From IMG/VR virus record IMGVR_UViG_3300007542_007474, positions 1-27,999 of that record: a stretch of DNA of 27,999 nt, one strand, 5' to 3'. A program made the translations under genes and the position numbers. The stretch comes from a virus. The number at the start of each line of letters is the position of its first letter. The first letter of the stretch is position 1. Positions 15,682-23,099 of the stretch are shown here, piece after piece. Under the pieces are notes generated by a model. The model made no database searches. It was not told the DNA's origin and saw nothing but the letters and a program-made list of their open reading frames with translations.

Positions 15682-17136
15682 TTATGCGAATGGGGGAGTT
15701 GGATAATTAGTTCCTTGAGATGCTTGGGATTGAGCTAAAGTAGGTACTGTAACAATAGATGATGAAGAAGATTTTGGTGCTCTTATAGTACCATCTTTAA
15801 TTAAATCACTTTGTTTAGTATCAGAGTCCCAATTATCATATCCAATAAATTTAGATCCTTTTTGTGGTACAAAGTTATGGATTGGTTTAAATTCAAAACT
15901 ATCAACTGTAATCACATGCGGCAATTGAGCAATATTTTTATCTTCTTTACCATTATTTAATTTAGCAATTTCCCAAGGAGAGTTTGGATCAATAGTAAGA
16001 CTTAATCCTCCTAATACACCAGGAACATCTACTAAATAGTCTCCTACAGTTAAATAAATTAAACTTCCTCTCATAAAACCATTAGAACTATAATCTGGGG
16101 CTGTTAGTGAAGCTAAATAAGTAAGTTTTTCATATAGTGTTCTTTGTTCTTGGCGAGATTGAACAGCTACTTTAAAACTTAAACTATTAGAACGACTAAA
16201 ACCACCATATCTATAAAATGCTTCTCCTCTACCAACAAATTTTTGGTCAGACCACTCTGCGCTGAATGAGTCAGAGAAACTTTCTAAAAATGCTCTAAAG
16301 TGAATATGAGTAAATTGTGAAGGATTATCGTTATCTACTACTTTAATTTTAAACTTTATAAAATCTGAAGGGATGTCGCCTGATATTTCTTTTGATTTTG
16401 CTACAGAATCAGGGGCCGTATACAAATTAACCAAAGCCATTTTATCGGCTGTGGAAGATAAGGGAGCAATGTTTTGTATAGGAGTTGTATCATTAACATT
16501 TAAGTTAATCGCATCTTTTTTATCGTAAACTACATTATAATGTTTTCTACTCCTTACAATAGAAGTTCCTAATTTATTATCAGTTCCAGGAACTTTACCT
16601 CTAAGAAGAGGATTAGTACCATCCCCGGGACTACCTAATTGATAAACATCAGTTTGACCAGCTTTTAGTCTATTAGCTGCTCTAAAATCAGTAGGACCAG
16701 GTTCAGGGTAAGTGAAAATTTCCCTGATGTTGGGGTTAAGAAATGAAGGAATGTGTCCTATTCCAGGAATATTAAGTAATTCTTGGGCACCAACTGCTAG
16801 AGGATTCCACACCGCTGTAGGTTCAGATAATAATCCTAAAGCTACTTGTTTAGCTTCAAATACTAATCCTGTACTAGTTTGGGTATACAGTTTATATAAA
16901 CGTTCTACATCATCTAAAGCTGTTCCTGGGTTTAATAGGGCATTTCTAAAACCGAAGGTGTTACCAACGGTCATACCATAGTCTCCTGTACTTTCGTCTC
17001 CGATTTGATCTAAAAAGGTTTTATCCTTACCCGGAATATCTTTTACGATAAACGGTTGTTTACTAGAACCCCCGTTGGGTCTATCCATACCAAAAGGAAC
17101 GGATGTTAAATCAGTTTTTAGATCTAATAAAGGCAT
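15682..17136 (-). CDS. Tail/baseplate structural protein, possibly tube-initiator-like
   Basis: A 484-residue protein. The N-terminal 230 residues are loop-rich and unrecognised. Residues about 260-430 look like a tube-type beta fold: HIHFRAFLESFSDSFSAEW, an FYRYGGFSRSNSLSFKV strand pair, then LTVGDYLVDVPGVLGG and PHVITVDSFEFKPIHNF. The last two resemble the tail-tube-like initiator proteins that sit between baseplate and tube in contractile tails (T4 gp48/gp54 role). The C-terminus is Ser/Thr/Pro-rich and flexible. Position between the tape-measure region and the LysM/hub genes agrees. The specific assignment is tentative. Confidence 0.65.
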   Translation of the reverse strand: MPLLDLKTDLTSVPFGMDRPNGGSSKQPFIVKDIPGKDKTFLDQIGDESTGDYGMTVGNTFGFRNALLNPGTALDDVERLYKLYTQTSTGLVFEAKQVALGLLSEPTAVWNPLAVGAQELLNIPGIGHIPSFLNPNIREIFTYPEPGPTDFRAANRLKAGQTDVYQLGSPGDGTNPLLRGKVPGTDNKLGTSIVRSRKHYNVVYDKKDAINLNVNDTTPIQNIAPLSSTADKMALVNLYTAPDSVAKSKEISGDIPSDFIKFKIKVVDNDNPSQFTHIHFRAFLESFSDSFSAEWSDQKFVGRGEAFYRYGGFSRSNSLSFKVAVQSRQEQRTLYEKLTYLASLTAPDYSSNGFMRGSLIYLTVGDYLVDVPGVLGGLSLTIDPNSPWEIAKLNNGKEDKNIAQLPHVITVDSFEFKPIHNFVPQKGSKFIGYDNWDSDTKQSDLIKDGTIRAPKSSSSSIVTVPTLAQSQASQGTNYPTPPFA

Positions 17137-17142
17137 TCTTTA

Positions 17143-17454
17143 TTATTGAGGAAGATTACTTAAATATCCTGCAGGAGTTACTCCATTATTGAGGTCTAAT
17201 TGAGTAGAATTCAAGGAATTAACTAAGTTAGCAGGAGTGTATCCAGCAGGAGTTACTCCGTTATTAACGTCTAATTGAGTTGAACCTAAAGAATTAACTA
17301 AGTTAGCAGGAGTGTATCCTGAAGGTGTTGCTCCATTGTTAATGTCTAACTGAGTAGAATTCAAGGAATTAACCAAGTTAGCAGGAGTATATCCAGAAGG
17401 GGTAGCACCATTCAATCCTAAGTTTGTTTGGTTTAATGAATTAATTAAGGCCAT
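17143..17454 (-). CDS. Small tandem-repeat protein between tape measure and baseplate genes
   Basis: A 103-residue protein made almost wholly of four repeats of about 25 residues with consensus NSLNSTQLDxNNGxTPxGYTPANLV; the fourth ends SNLPQ instead. I recall similar LDL-G-TP-x-GY-NLP endings in other uncultured phage structural proteins, but no function is known to me. It has its own late-promoter-like element 25 bases upstream, so it is probably expressed as a structural gene with the baseplate genes downstream. Repeat number is likely to vary between related phages. Confidence 0.75.
   Translation of the reverse strand: MALINSLNQTNLGLNGATPSGYTPANLVNSLNSTQLDINNGATPSGYTPANLVNSLGSTQLDVNNGVTPAGYTPANLVNSLNSTQLDLNNGVTPAGYLSNLPQ
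17146..17442 (-). repeat. Four in-frame tandem DNA repeats of about 75 bases
   Basis: Units at 17371-17442 (72 bases), 17296-17370, 17221-17295 and 17146-17220 (75 each) encode the 24-25-residue repeats. Units differ mostly at third positions, while the stretch coding GYTPANLVNSL is nearly identical, so the array is both selected at protein level and prone to recombination. Confidence 0.85.
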
Positions 17455-17478
17455 AGTTTTTTATATTAAATGTTTTGT

Positions 17479-17488
17479 TATAAATATT
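17479..17488 (-). promoter_or_regulatory. Late-promoter-like element upstream of the tandem-repeat gene
   Basis: Exact AATATTTATA, ending 25 bases before the ATG at 17454. It is followed by ACAAAACAT, the same trailing sequence as the copy upstream of the sheath gene, which extends the match to 19 bases. It lies 4 bases past the tape-measure stop codon. Confidence 0.7.
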
Positions 17489-17491
17489 AAA

Positions 17492-20400
17492 TTATTGCAT
17501 TCTGTATGCTGAAATTCCTAATGCTGTACCTACTTTATTACCATCTAAAGTTACTGTGCCTTCTTTAGCTGCTAATCGTTCCATAACCATACGTAATGCT
17601 CTAAGTTCATTTAATACATCGGCACTACCTAAACTTACTGCACCCTTAGGAGCACTTACAACATCGTCTCCAAATAAATTAGTACCAGCAATTACTGTAT
17701 CTTTGTCATTTAATTGAACAGCACCCTCAGGACCAAATAATGTACGTTTACCATATCCTGGACGAGAAACCATATCATCCCCAAAGGTATTTAATACTAA
17801 TTTACCTAATGAAGGGCCCCCTACGTAATCTGAAATAGCACTTCCAAGCATTCTGCCTAAAGCATCACCTCCTGTATAAGCTAATGTTGAAAGCAACCAA
17901 CCGGGAATACCTACAGCTTGCAAACTTGAAACACCAGCGGCTGCTAATGATCCTCCTAATAAACCTAAACCACTACTAATAATAGTTCTACCAATTTCAG
18001 ATTCAGTTTCACCACGAGTTAATCCTCCTTCTTTCATGATAGCATTAACATCTTGACCCGCAAATAAAGCTTCCATAAGAACTCCTAAAACTGGGATTTT
18101 GCCAAAAAGTTTTTTCATAAAAGTACCTACAGGACCTTTAGCAGCTTTAAACATAGGTTTAATTTTACTTCCTATATTTTTAGCAAACCAATCTTTTACT
18201 TTTTTCATACCCCAATCACTGGCATTGCTTATAGCTTTACCAGCATTTCCTACTAAGTTTTTAGCACCTTTATAAGCTTTAGAAGCTGTAGATTTGATAC
18301 CACTCCACATTTTTCCAAAAAATCCTTGTTGGGCTTTTGGTTTTGGTTTTGGTTTTGGTTTTGTTTTTGGTCCTTGAGATCCTTTTGATCCTTTTGATCC
18401 TTTTGATCCTTGAGCTTCTGCTTCTGGTCCTTTGTTTCCAAGTCCCATTAAAGCCATGGGGGTCATTGATAAAGCCATATTACCGGCACCTGCCGCTACG
18501 CTTTTTATTGAATCCCACCAACTTGTTTTTTTCTCTGTTGTTTTCTTAAGGTCTTTAGCAACTTTATCAGCGGCTGATTTAGCATCTTTATCGTTTCCTA
18601 ATTCTCTTTTAACTTCACCAGCTAAAGCATAGGCCTTAGCTTGAGCTAAATTATCACCTGTATATTTTGTTCCTCTATATTCTAAAGTAACTTTTTTAGA
18701 TGTATCATCTTGAGATACTTTACTATAGGTTTCAATAGAGGCTTCTATAGCTTTTTTCTTGGCATCTTTATCTTTTTTAGCTTGGGCTGCTGCCGCGGCT
18801 ACAGCCGCACCTGCATCTACACCACCACCTTGTTGTTCTTCTTCACCTCCTGAAAATGCTCCGGACAGTGCTTGCATTCCAAATCCTAATCCTAGATTTA
18901 AAAGCATTGCCCCAGCATTCCCTCGTAGTCTTGGTTTAAATCTACTACGAGTAGTAGGTTTAGGGGTTTTATTAGATTTATAACGTCTATCAAGTGTACC
19001 ATCTTTTTTTCGAGGACCGCTAGTGTTGGAAGGACCGGATGAAGTCGAAGGACCATACATCATATCGGATGCTGACTGATTCATACCAGGTACTCCTCCT
19101 GCAGGCATATTAGTTACTCTTACAAATGAAGGATTAAAGGATGTTGCTCCTCTTTCAAACATTTTACCTAAACCTGGGAATATGAATTCTAATGTTTTTT
19201 TAGCAGCAGCTCCTGCAATAAATGAAGTTAACAATGTTTTAAACATTGGATTTTGGAGCAACTTATCAAACATTTTGACAATTACAAGCACAGCTTTTCT
19301 ACCGGCTTCCATTCCTTCTTTTAAAGCTCTAAATGTTTCAGAATTTTTAAGTTCTTTAAAGAAATTATATGCTTTTCCTATAAATGATTCGGGATTAGTT
19401 AAGTCACCTCCTGTCAATATAGCTCTTACATCACGTAAACCTTTATTAATAAAACCTGATTGAGGGTCAAAAACTGCTTTGAACACTCCATGTATTTTAC
19501 CTCCCTCTTGGGTCATCATCTGAAGCATACCCACAATATTTTCTTTTATATCTTCAAATATTTTCTTGGTTTCATCATTCATCCACCAAGCTTCAAATTG
19601 ACCCCCAAACAATTCCATTATTGGTTCCTTGATAGAAATCATGAAACTGTCAACCCAATCTCCAAAGCTTTTGAAAGCAGCACCAAATTTTCCTAATCTT
19701 GCTGCTAAACCTCTTTGTCTCATTTCTTCGGATTCAGCCATAGTTGCCGCTCCTTTTCGAATATCTGCTCCTTTTTGTAAACTATTATTTAAGTCTCCTT
19801 GAACAGTAGTCATTGTTCGGTTAGCATCCAAAATAGATGATACTTTGTCTTCACTAATACCTAAAGTTTTAGTGATAGCATCCATAATAAATTGGTTGTT
19901 TGAAGCATCACCTCCAATTTGCTTGGTAATACGAGCAATTTCTTTATTTAATCCAGCAAAGTCACGTGTTGCTGCTAATTCTCTTGCTTTGGTAAGATCA
20001 ATATCTTTACCAGTTAATAATCTTAATTCTTGTTCAGATGAAATACTTTCTTCTAAGTTTAAGAATCCTTTAGCAGAATCTAAAGCATCTTCTAATTCTA
20101 AACCTAATTTTTTAGATGAAAGAACGGCAGCTATAATTGCATCTTTTGAACCTCCTAATGCTCTTTGAATATTACGAGAAGTTTTATTCACAGCTTCAAA
20201 TGCTACTTTTTGACTAACTGCTATATTTTGTGATTTAATTTGAGCTGCAATTTGGTTATTCATCTCGTCAACAACCGTACCGGCATCTTCACCTAAAATT
20301 TTAGCATATTTTTGTGCTGCCGCTAAAGATTCAGCAGAATAACCAGCATAAATGTTTAATTTAACAAATCTATCTAAGGTTTTACCTGATAGTTGTTCTG

Positions 20401-21346
20401 TGGAGTTCATAGCATTGTAAATACCTTCTATAGCAGATGCGGCTTGACCCGATGTAGGACCTAATCCTGCTACTTGACTATATAATTTACCGGCTGCTTC
20501 TTGGCTTAAACCAATGTTTCGAGCTAAACCTTGCATTTCCCCAGAAGTAACTTGAGCTACCTCCATGTACTTATCTTTAGCTTCTTTACCCATATCGATA
20601 AACTTGCGAACAACTTTACCAACTAGTCCAAAAGCTCCTTTAACTAAACTAACTGCCCCTTTAATCATAACTAAAGGATCAAATAAATGTTTAATTAAAG
20701 ATTTACCTAAAAATGCAAAAGTAGAACCTAAAATTTTAAATTTAGAACCAAGCCCTCCAGCATTTCCCTTAGCGTCAACTATTTTTTTAGCCATAGCTGC
20801 AGCTCTATCTTGAGCTTCTTGAAGGGTATCAGCTATTCCATCAAAACCTAATTTTCCAGCTAACTTTCCAATACCTTTAATAGCAGAACCTGTGAGTCCC
20901 ATGGTTTGGCTAATATCCTTAGAATATTTTAACTGGGCTTGCATTGAATCTTCAACTTCTTTGTTGTATGATTCAATTTTAGCTAATTCATTTTTTAATT
21001 GTTTAGCGTTTCCAACACCACTTCTTTCAGCTATTTCAATTTGATTTTTTAATGCTTGGATTTTAGCTGTGCGGTTTTGGATTTCAGCTGTAATATCTTT
21101 ATAGGTTAGAATACCTTTATTAGCTTTTTCTTGGTTTCTAACCAATACGTCTGTAGACTTAGCTAAGCTATTAATTGTACCTGTAACGTCTTTGGCTAAG
21201 GTTTTGGCAGAGTTTTGTCCTGCTGTTAAAGCTTGGGCAAAAATATCACCAATGTTGGATGCAATACTTCTAAGAGCATCTTCAACCACTACTTGGGTTT
21301 CATCTGCAATCTTTTTTATTCTTTCTCCTTCGTTTTGCTTTGCCAT
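17492..21346 (-). CDS. Tail tape measure protein
   Basis: A 1284-residue protein, the longest in the window, directly after the tail-assembly gene pair as expected. Residues 1-160 are helical and coiled-coil-like. A helical glycine/alanine-rich region with hydrophobic stretches follows (about 195-250). Residues about 850-1005 are low-complexity: an alanine run with KKDKDAKKK, then GSK and PK repeats. Hydrophobic segments recur at about 1110-1180. The C-terminus has GAVQLNDKDTVIAGTN and VTLDGNKVGTALG, motifs common in tape measure proteins. No lysozyme or peptidase domain is evident. At about 0.15 nm per residue, a family rule of thumb, the tail would be roughly 190 nm. It has its own promoter-like element 26 bases upstream. 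Confidence 0.93.
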   Translation of the reverse strand: MAKQNEGERIKKIADETQVVVEDALRSIASNIGDIFAQALTAGQNSAKTLAKDVTGTINSLAKSTDVLVRNQEKANKGILTYKDITAEIQNRTAKIQALKNQIEIAERSGVGNAKQLKNELAKIESYNKEVEDSMQAQLKYSKDISQTMGLTGSAIKGIGKLAGKLGFDGIADTLQEAQDRAAAMAKKIVDAKGNAGGLGSKFKILGSTFAFLGKSLIKHLFDPLVMIKGAVSLVKGAFGLVGKVVRKFIDMGKEAKDKYMEVAQVTSGEMQGLARNIGLSQEAAGKLYSQVAGLGPTSGQAASAIEGIYNAMNSTEQLSGKTLDRFVKLNIYAGYSAESLAAAQKYAKILGEDAGTVVDEMNNQIAAQIKSQNIAVSQKVAFEAVNKTSRNIQRALGGSKDAIIAAVLSSKKLGLELEDALDSAKGFLNLEESISSEQELRLLTGKDIDLTKARELAATRDFAGLNKEIARITKQIGGDASNNQFIMDAITKTLGISEDKVSSILDANRTMTTVQGDLNNSLQKGADIRKGAATMAESEEMRQRGLAARLGKFGAAFKSFGDWVDSFMISIKEPIMELFGGQFEAWWMNDETKKIFEDIKENIVGMLQMMTQEGGKIHGVFKAVFDPQSGFINKGLRDVRAILTGGDLTNPESFIGKAYNFFKELKNSETFRALKEGMEAGRKAVLVIVKMFDKLLQNPMFKTLLTSFIAGAAAKKTLEFIFPGLGKMFERGATSFNPSFVRVTNMPAGGVPGMNQSASDMMYGPSTSSGPSNTSGPRKKDGTLDRRYKSNKTPKPTTRSRFKPRLRGNAGAMLLNLGLGFGMQALSGAFSGGEEEQQGGGVDAGAAVAAAAAQAKKDKDAKKKAIEASIETYSKVSQDDTSKKVTLEYRGTKYTGDNLAQAKAYALAGEVKRELGNDKDAKSAADKVAKDLKKTTEKKTSWWDSIKSVAAGAGNMALSMTPMALMGLGNKGPEAEAQGSKGSKGSKGSQGPKTKPKPKPKPKAQQGFFGKMWSGIKSTASKAYKGAKNLVGNAGKAISNASDWGMKKVKDWFAKNIGSKIKPMFKAAKGPVGTFMKKLFGKIPVLGVLMEALFAGQDVNAIMKEGGLTRGETESEIGRTIISSGLGLLGGSLAAAGVSSLQAVGIPGWLLSTLAYTGGDALGRMLGSAISDYVGGPSLGKLVLNTFGDDMVSRPGYGKRTLFGPEGAVQLNDKDTVIAGTNLFGDDVVSAPKGAVSLGSADVLNELRALRMVMERLAAKEGTVTLDGNKVGTALGISAYRMQ
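18335..18411. repeat. Low-complexity 6- and 9-base repeats inside the tape measure gene
   Basis: On the plus strand TTTTGG is repeated several times (18335-18370, coding Pro-Lys pairs), followed by a 9-base unit with GATCCTTTT repeated about three times (18378-18411, coding Gly-Ser-Lys). All units are multiples of three, so slippage would change linker length without breaking the frame. Confidence 0.8.
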
Positions 21347-21371
21347 GTTTTAATCAGGTCAATGTATATGG

Positions 21372-21381
21372 TATAAATATT
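21372..21381 (-). promoter_or_regulatory. Late-promoter-like element upstream of tape measure gene
   Basis: Exact AATATTTATA, ending 26 bases before the ATG at 21346, and 1 base after the strong hairpin at 21383-21408. The sequence that follows (CCATATACATTG) differs from the other copies, so only the 10-mer is conserved here. Confidence 0.65.
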
Positions 21382-21382
21382 G

Positions 21383-21408
21383 GAAGGCGTCATTTTCTTG
21401 ACGCCTTC
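21383..21408 (-). terminator. Strong hairpin over the end of the tail-assembly ORF
   Basis: A perfect 10-base stem GAAGGCGTCA / TGACGCCTTC with a 6-base loop. The stop codon of the gene at 21390-21728 lies within the hairpin. No U-tract follows; the tape-measure promoter element begins 1 base later. It may be an atypical terminator, an RNA-processing site or a 3'-end stabiliser separating two expression levels. Confidence 0.6.
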
Positions 21409-21728
21409 GCAATGTAATCAGGAACAGTTTGTTGTGGTTTTGATACTGCACCTGCAGCTTTCATATTTGCAATGGATTGTTCAGCTACGTTTTGGGATGA
21501 ATTTTGATTATTTTCTTTTTCATACCACTCAACAAGCTTATGCCACGTAAATTTTCTAAGCCATAAAGGCATATTATACACGCTCACCCAATCATAGCCG
21601 CCTTTACCATGAAATACTATCTCGTGAATTTGTGTAAATACGTCTCCTCTATAAACTAGAGCTTCCTCAGGCGTCAGGGAAAAAAAAGTTGGCTCCCAGG
21701 GGTAATGTAATAATTTGATCTTCCCCAC
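21390..21728 (-). CDS. Second tail-assembly ORF, probably expressed by frameshift from the upstream ORF
   Basis: A 112-codon frame overlapping the end of the upstream gene by 62 bases and ending just before the tape measure gene. The core, VFTQIHEIVFHGKGGYDWVSVYNMPLWLRKFTW, resembles short proteins found before tape measure genes in T4-like phages. The tail (about 75-112) is polar. The only upstream start is a GTG at 21728 directly after an in-frame TAG, without a Shine-Dalgarno sequence; the next Met is well inside the conserved core. A +1 or -2 slip on the eight-T run at 21680-21687 would fuse it to the upstream protein, giving about 356 residues. Otherwise it is a separate GTG-started protein. 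Confidence 0.75.
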   Translation of the reverse strand: MGKIKLLHYPWEPTFFSLTPEEALVYRGDVFTQIHEIVFHGKGGYDWVSVYNMPLWLRKFTWHKLVEWYEKENNQNSSQNVAEQSIANMKAAGAVSKPQQTVPDYIAKASRK

Positions 21729-22461
21729 CTACATTGATACTAATATCCATATCAATATCTGGTTGGATATCTCTAACATATTCTCTTAAAGCTTTTGAAT
21801 CTCTAGCTAACATATAGTTATCAATGAAATCACGAACACTTTTAGGACTATTATCCCCATTTACAGAAGTAATAATATACTTTAAACGGGTAGTAAGTTC
21901 AGGAACATCATTTTTATTGATTTTCTTTAAACCTTTAAGTTCTTGTTCAATTTTCTTTTCAAGACCTCCATTAATTAACTGGAAAGTTACTTCTACTTTA
22001 GAAGCAGGAAGTACATAGGTAAATTCATTTTTACCTTTAGTAAACAATTCTAAATTAAGTTGTTTATTTTCAATTGTAGTTAAATCAATTGTATGTTCTT
22101 CACCATCATACTCGAAAGTATAATCTTTACCATATCCTAAAATACGAGAAGCAATTAAGATAGCGTTTTTATCACCAATAAAAATATCATCATAATTAAC
22201 CTTAGTTACAATTAGGGACTGCAATAGTTTATCTAATACAATACCTTGAGAAATGTAATTTTGGTTAGTTAAAATGTCTTCTTCTTTGGCAGTCATGTAC
22301 TTCATTTCAATAGTACCTCCTGACAATGGGTGACCTTCGGGATAGAGTAAACCTTTAGAGGGCAACTCTACAGTTTCGGTAGGAAACTGGAATGAGTGAA
22401 CTGTTGGGTCCTTAACTAGTGAAGGAGTTGGTTCAACAACTTGTGGATTTTCTTGTTCCAT
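21667..22461 (-). CDS. T4 gp26-like baseplate/tail-assembly protein
   Basis: A 264-residue soluble protein. After a Pro/Glu-rich N-terminus come VELPSKGLLYPEGHPL and YMTAKEEDILTNQNYISQG, the signature I associate with the T4_baseplate family (T4 gp26-like, hub assembly). The rest is mixed alpha/beta, ending ITLPLGANFFFPDA. Its place after the tube gene and before the tape measure gene is where other tailed phages keep tail-assembly chaperones. It lacks the AATATTTATA element. Upstream it has a terminator and a 14-base palindrome, so expression may rely on readthrough or another promoter type. Confidence 0.8.
   Translation of the reverse strand: MEQENPQVVEPTPSLVKDPTVHSFQFPTETVELPSKGLLYPEGHPLSGGTIEMKYMTAKEEDILTNQNYISQGIVLDKLLQSLIVTKVNYDDIFIGDKNAILIASRILGYGKDYTFEYDGEEHTIDLTTIENKQLNLELFTKGKNEFTYVLPASKVEVTFQLINGGLEKKIEQELKGLKKINKNDVPELTTRLKYIITSVNGDNSPKSVRDFIDNYMLARDSKALREYVRDIQPDIDMDISINVGGEDQIITLPLGANFFFPDA
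21680..21687 (-). promoter_or_regulatory. Candidate slippery site: run of eight T
   Basis: In the gene direction AAC TTT TTT TTC in the upstream frame becomes ACT TTT TTT TCC in the downstream frame. The run lies 10 bases before the upstream TGA. A +1 or -2 ribosomal slip, or RNA-polymerase slippage losing one U or gaining two, joins the frames. P2 and Mu use comparable sites before their tape measure genes. Confidence 0.5.
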
Positions 22462-22481
22462 AGATTTTATTAATTAATAAC

Positions 22482-22495
22482 TATTATCGATAATA
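22482..22495. promoter_or_regulatory. 14-base perfect palindrome upstream of the gp26-like gene
   Basis: TATTATCGATAATA is its own reverse complement and lies 20 bases upstream of the ATG at 22461, between the tube terminator and the gene. It could be an operator for a dimeric regulator. An AT-rich palindrome of this size could also arise by chance. Confidence 0.35.
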
Positions 22496-22505
22496 CATAT
22501 ACAAT

Positions 22506-22540
22506 ATAAAAAAGAGCTTGACATAAGCCAAGCTCTCTTT
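22506..22540 (-). terminator. Intrinsic terminator after tail tube gene
   Basis: In the gene direction AGAGCTTG-GCTTATGT-CAAGCTCT forms an 8-base stem followed by six U. It starts about 25 bases after the tube stop codon and probably limits readthrough from the highly expressed tube transcript into the assembly genes, which are needed in smaller amounts. Confidence 0.85.
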
Positions 22541-22560
22541 AAAAAAATCGCAAAATTTTC

Positions 22561-23049
22561 TTAGTAATTCAATACGCAGTAATCCATACCTAACACTACT
22601 GTTAAGTTTTGGGCAGCTGCTTCGTTATCCCAGTTGTATTCACCGAATTCAGCTGATTTAATGAAGGAACCTTTAATAACCCATTCTGATACTTTGTCAC
22701 CTACAGGACCTAATACGTTAATAGTTACATCTTTCTTATAGAAATCTGAATAACCATCACGGCCAGTTACTGATTCGTGGTGTAAACGTACCCATTCCAT
22801 TACTGCTTGAGCACCTGAAGGAGTGATAGGATCGAATAAAGTTAATGTTAAGTCATTCCACTTCAACTTACCTTTAATTTTTCTATAGGTGTTGATATGA
22901 TTGAGTACAATTTCTTCCTGCGAGAAGCCGACAGATGAGATTGCTTTGATAGTATACGATGGAATACCGTCTACATACATGATAAATCTATTCTGTACTT
23001 TCGGTTCGAAAGCTGTAAAGAAAATTTCGTTGGGATCTAATACTGCCAT
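22561..23049 (-). CDS. Tail tube protein (T4 gp19-like)
   Basis: A 162-residue protein of the phage tail tube family. The pattern PKVQNRFIMYVDGIPSYTIK, a conserved SVGFSQEEIVLNHINTYRKIKGKLKW strand pair, LTLTLFDPITPSG, and the ending FGEYNWDNEAAAQNLTVVLGMDYCVL are typical of T4 gp19 homologues. Many copies stack as hexameric rings inside the sheath and conduct the DNA. It has its own late-promoter-like element and its own terminator, consistent with very high expression. Tube following sheath is the standard order. Confidence 0.95.
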   Translation of the reverse strand: MAVLDPNEIFFTAFEPKVQNRFIMYVDGIPSYTIKAISSVGFSQEEIVLNHINTYRKIKGKLKWNDLTLTLFDPITPSGAQAVMEWVRLHHESVTGRDGYSDFYKKDVTINVLGPVGDKVSEWVIKGSFIKSAEFGEYNWDNEAAAQNLTVVLGMDYCVLNY

Positions 23050-23075
23050 TTTGCGTTATAATTAATGTGTTTTAT

Positions 23076-23085
23076 TATAAATATT
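23076..23085 (-). promoter_or_regulatory. Late-promoter-like element upstream of tail tube gene
   Basis: Exact AATATTTATA, ending 27 bases before the ATG at 23049, followed by ATAAAACACAT, close to the ACAAAACAT trailing the sheath and repeat-gene copies. It lies 14 bases after the sheath stop codon region. Confidence 0.7.
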
Positions 23086-23099
23086 CAATTTTTAAACTT

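Noticed and set aside
17146-17442. Tandem repeats as a CRISPR array
   Set aside because: There are no unique spacers; the 75-base units are continuous coding repeats in one frame.
18253-18632. Extra frames over the tape measure low-complexity region, giving QN/KDQ-rich or leucine/valine-rich products
   Set aside because: They are by-products of the 6- and 9-base repeats read in other frames; the tape measure frame explains the region.
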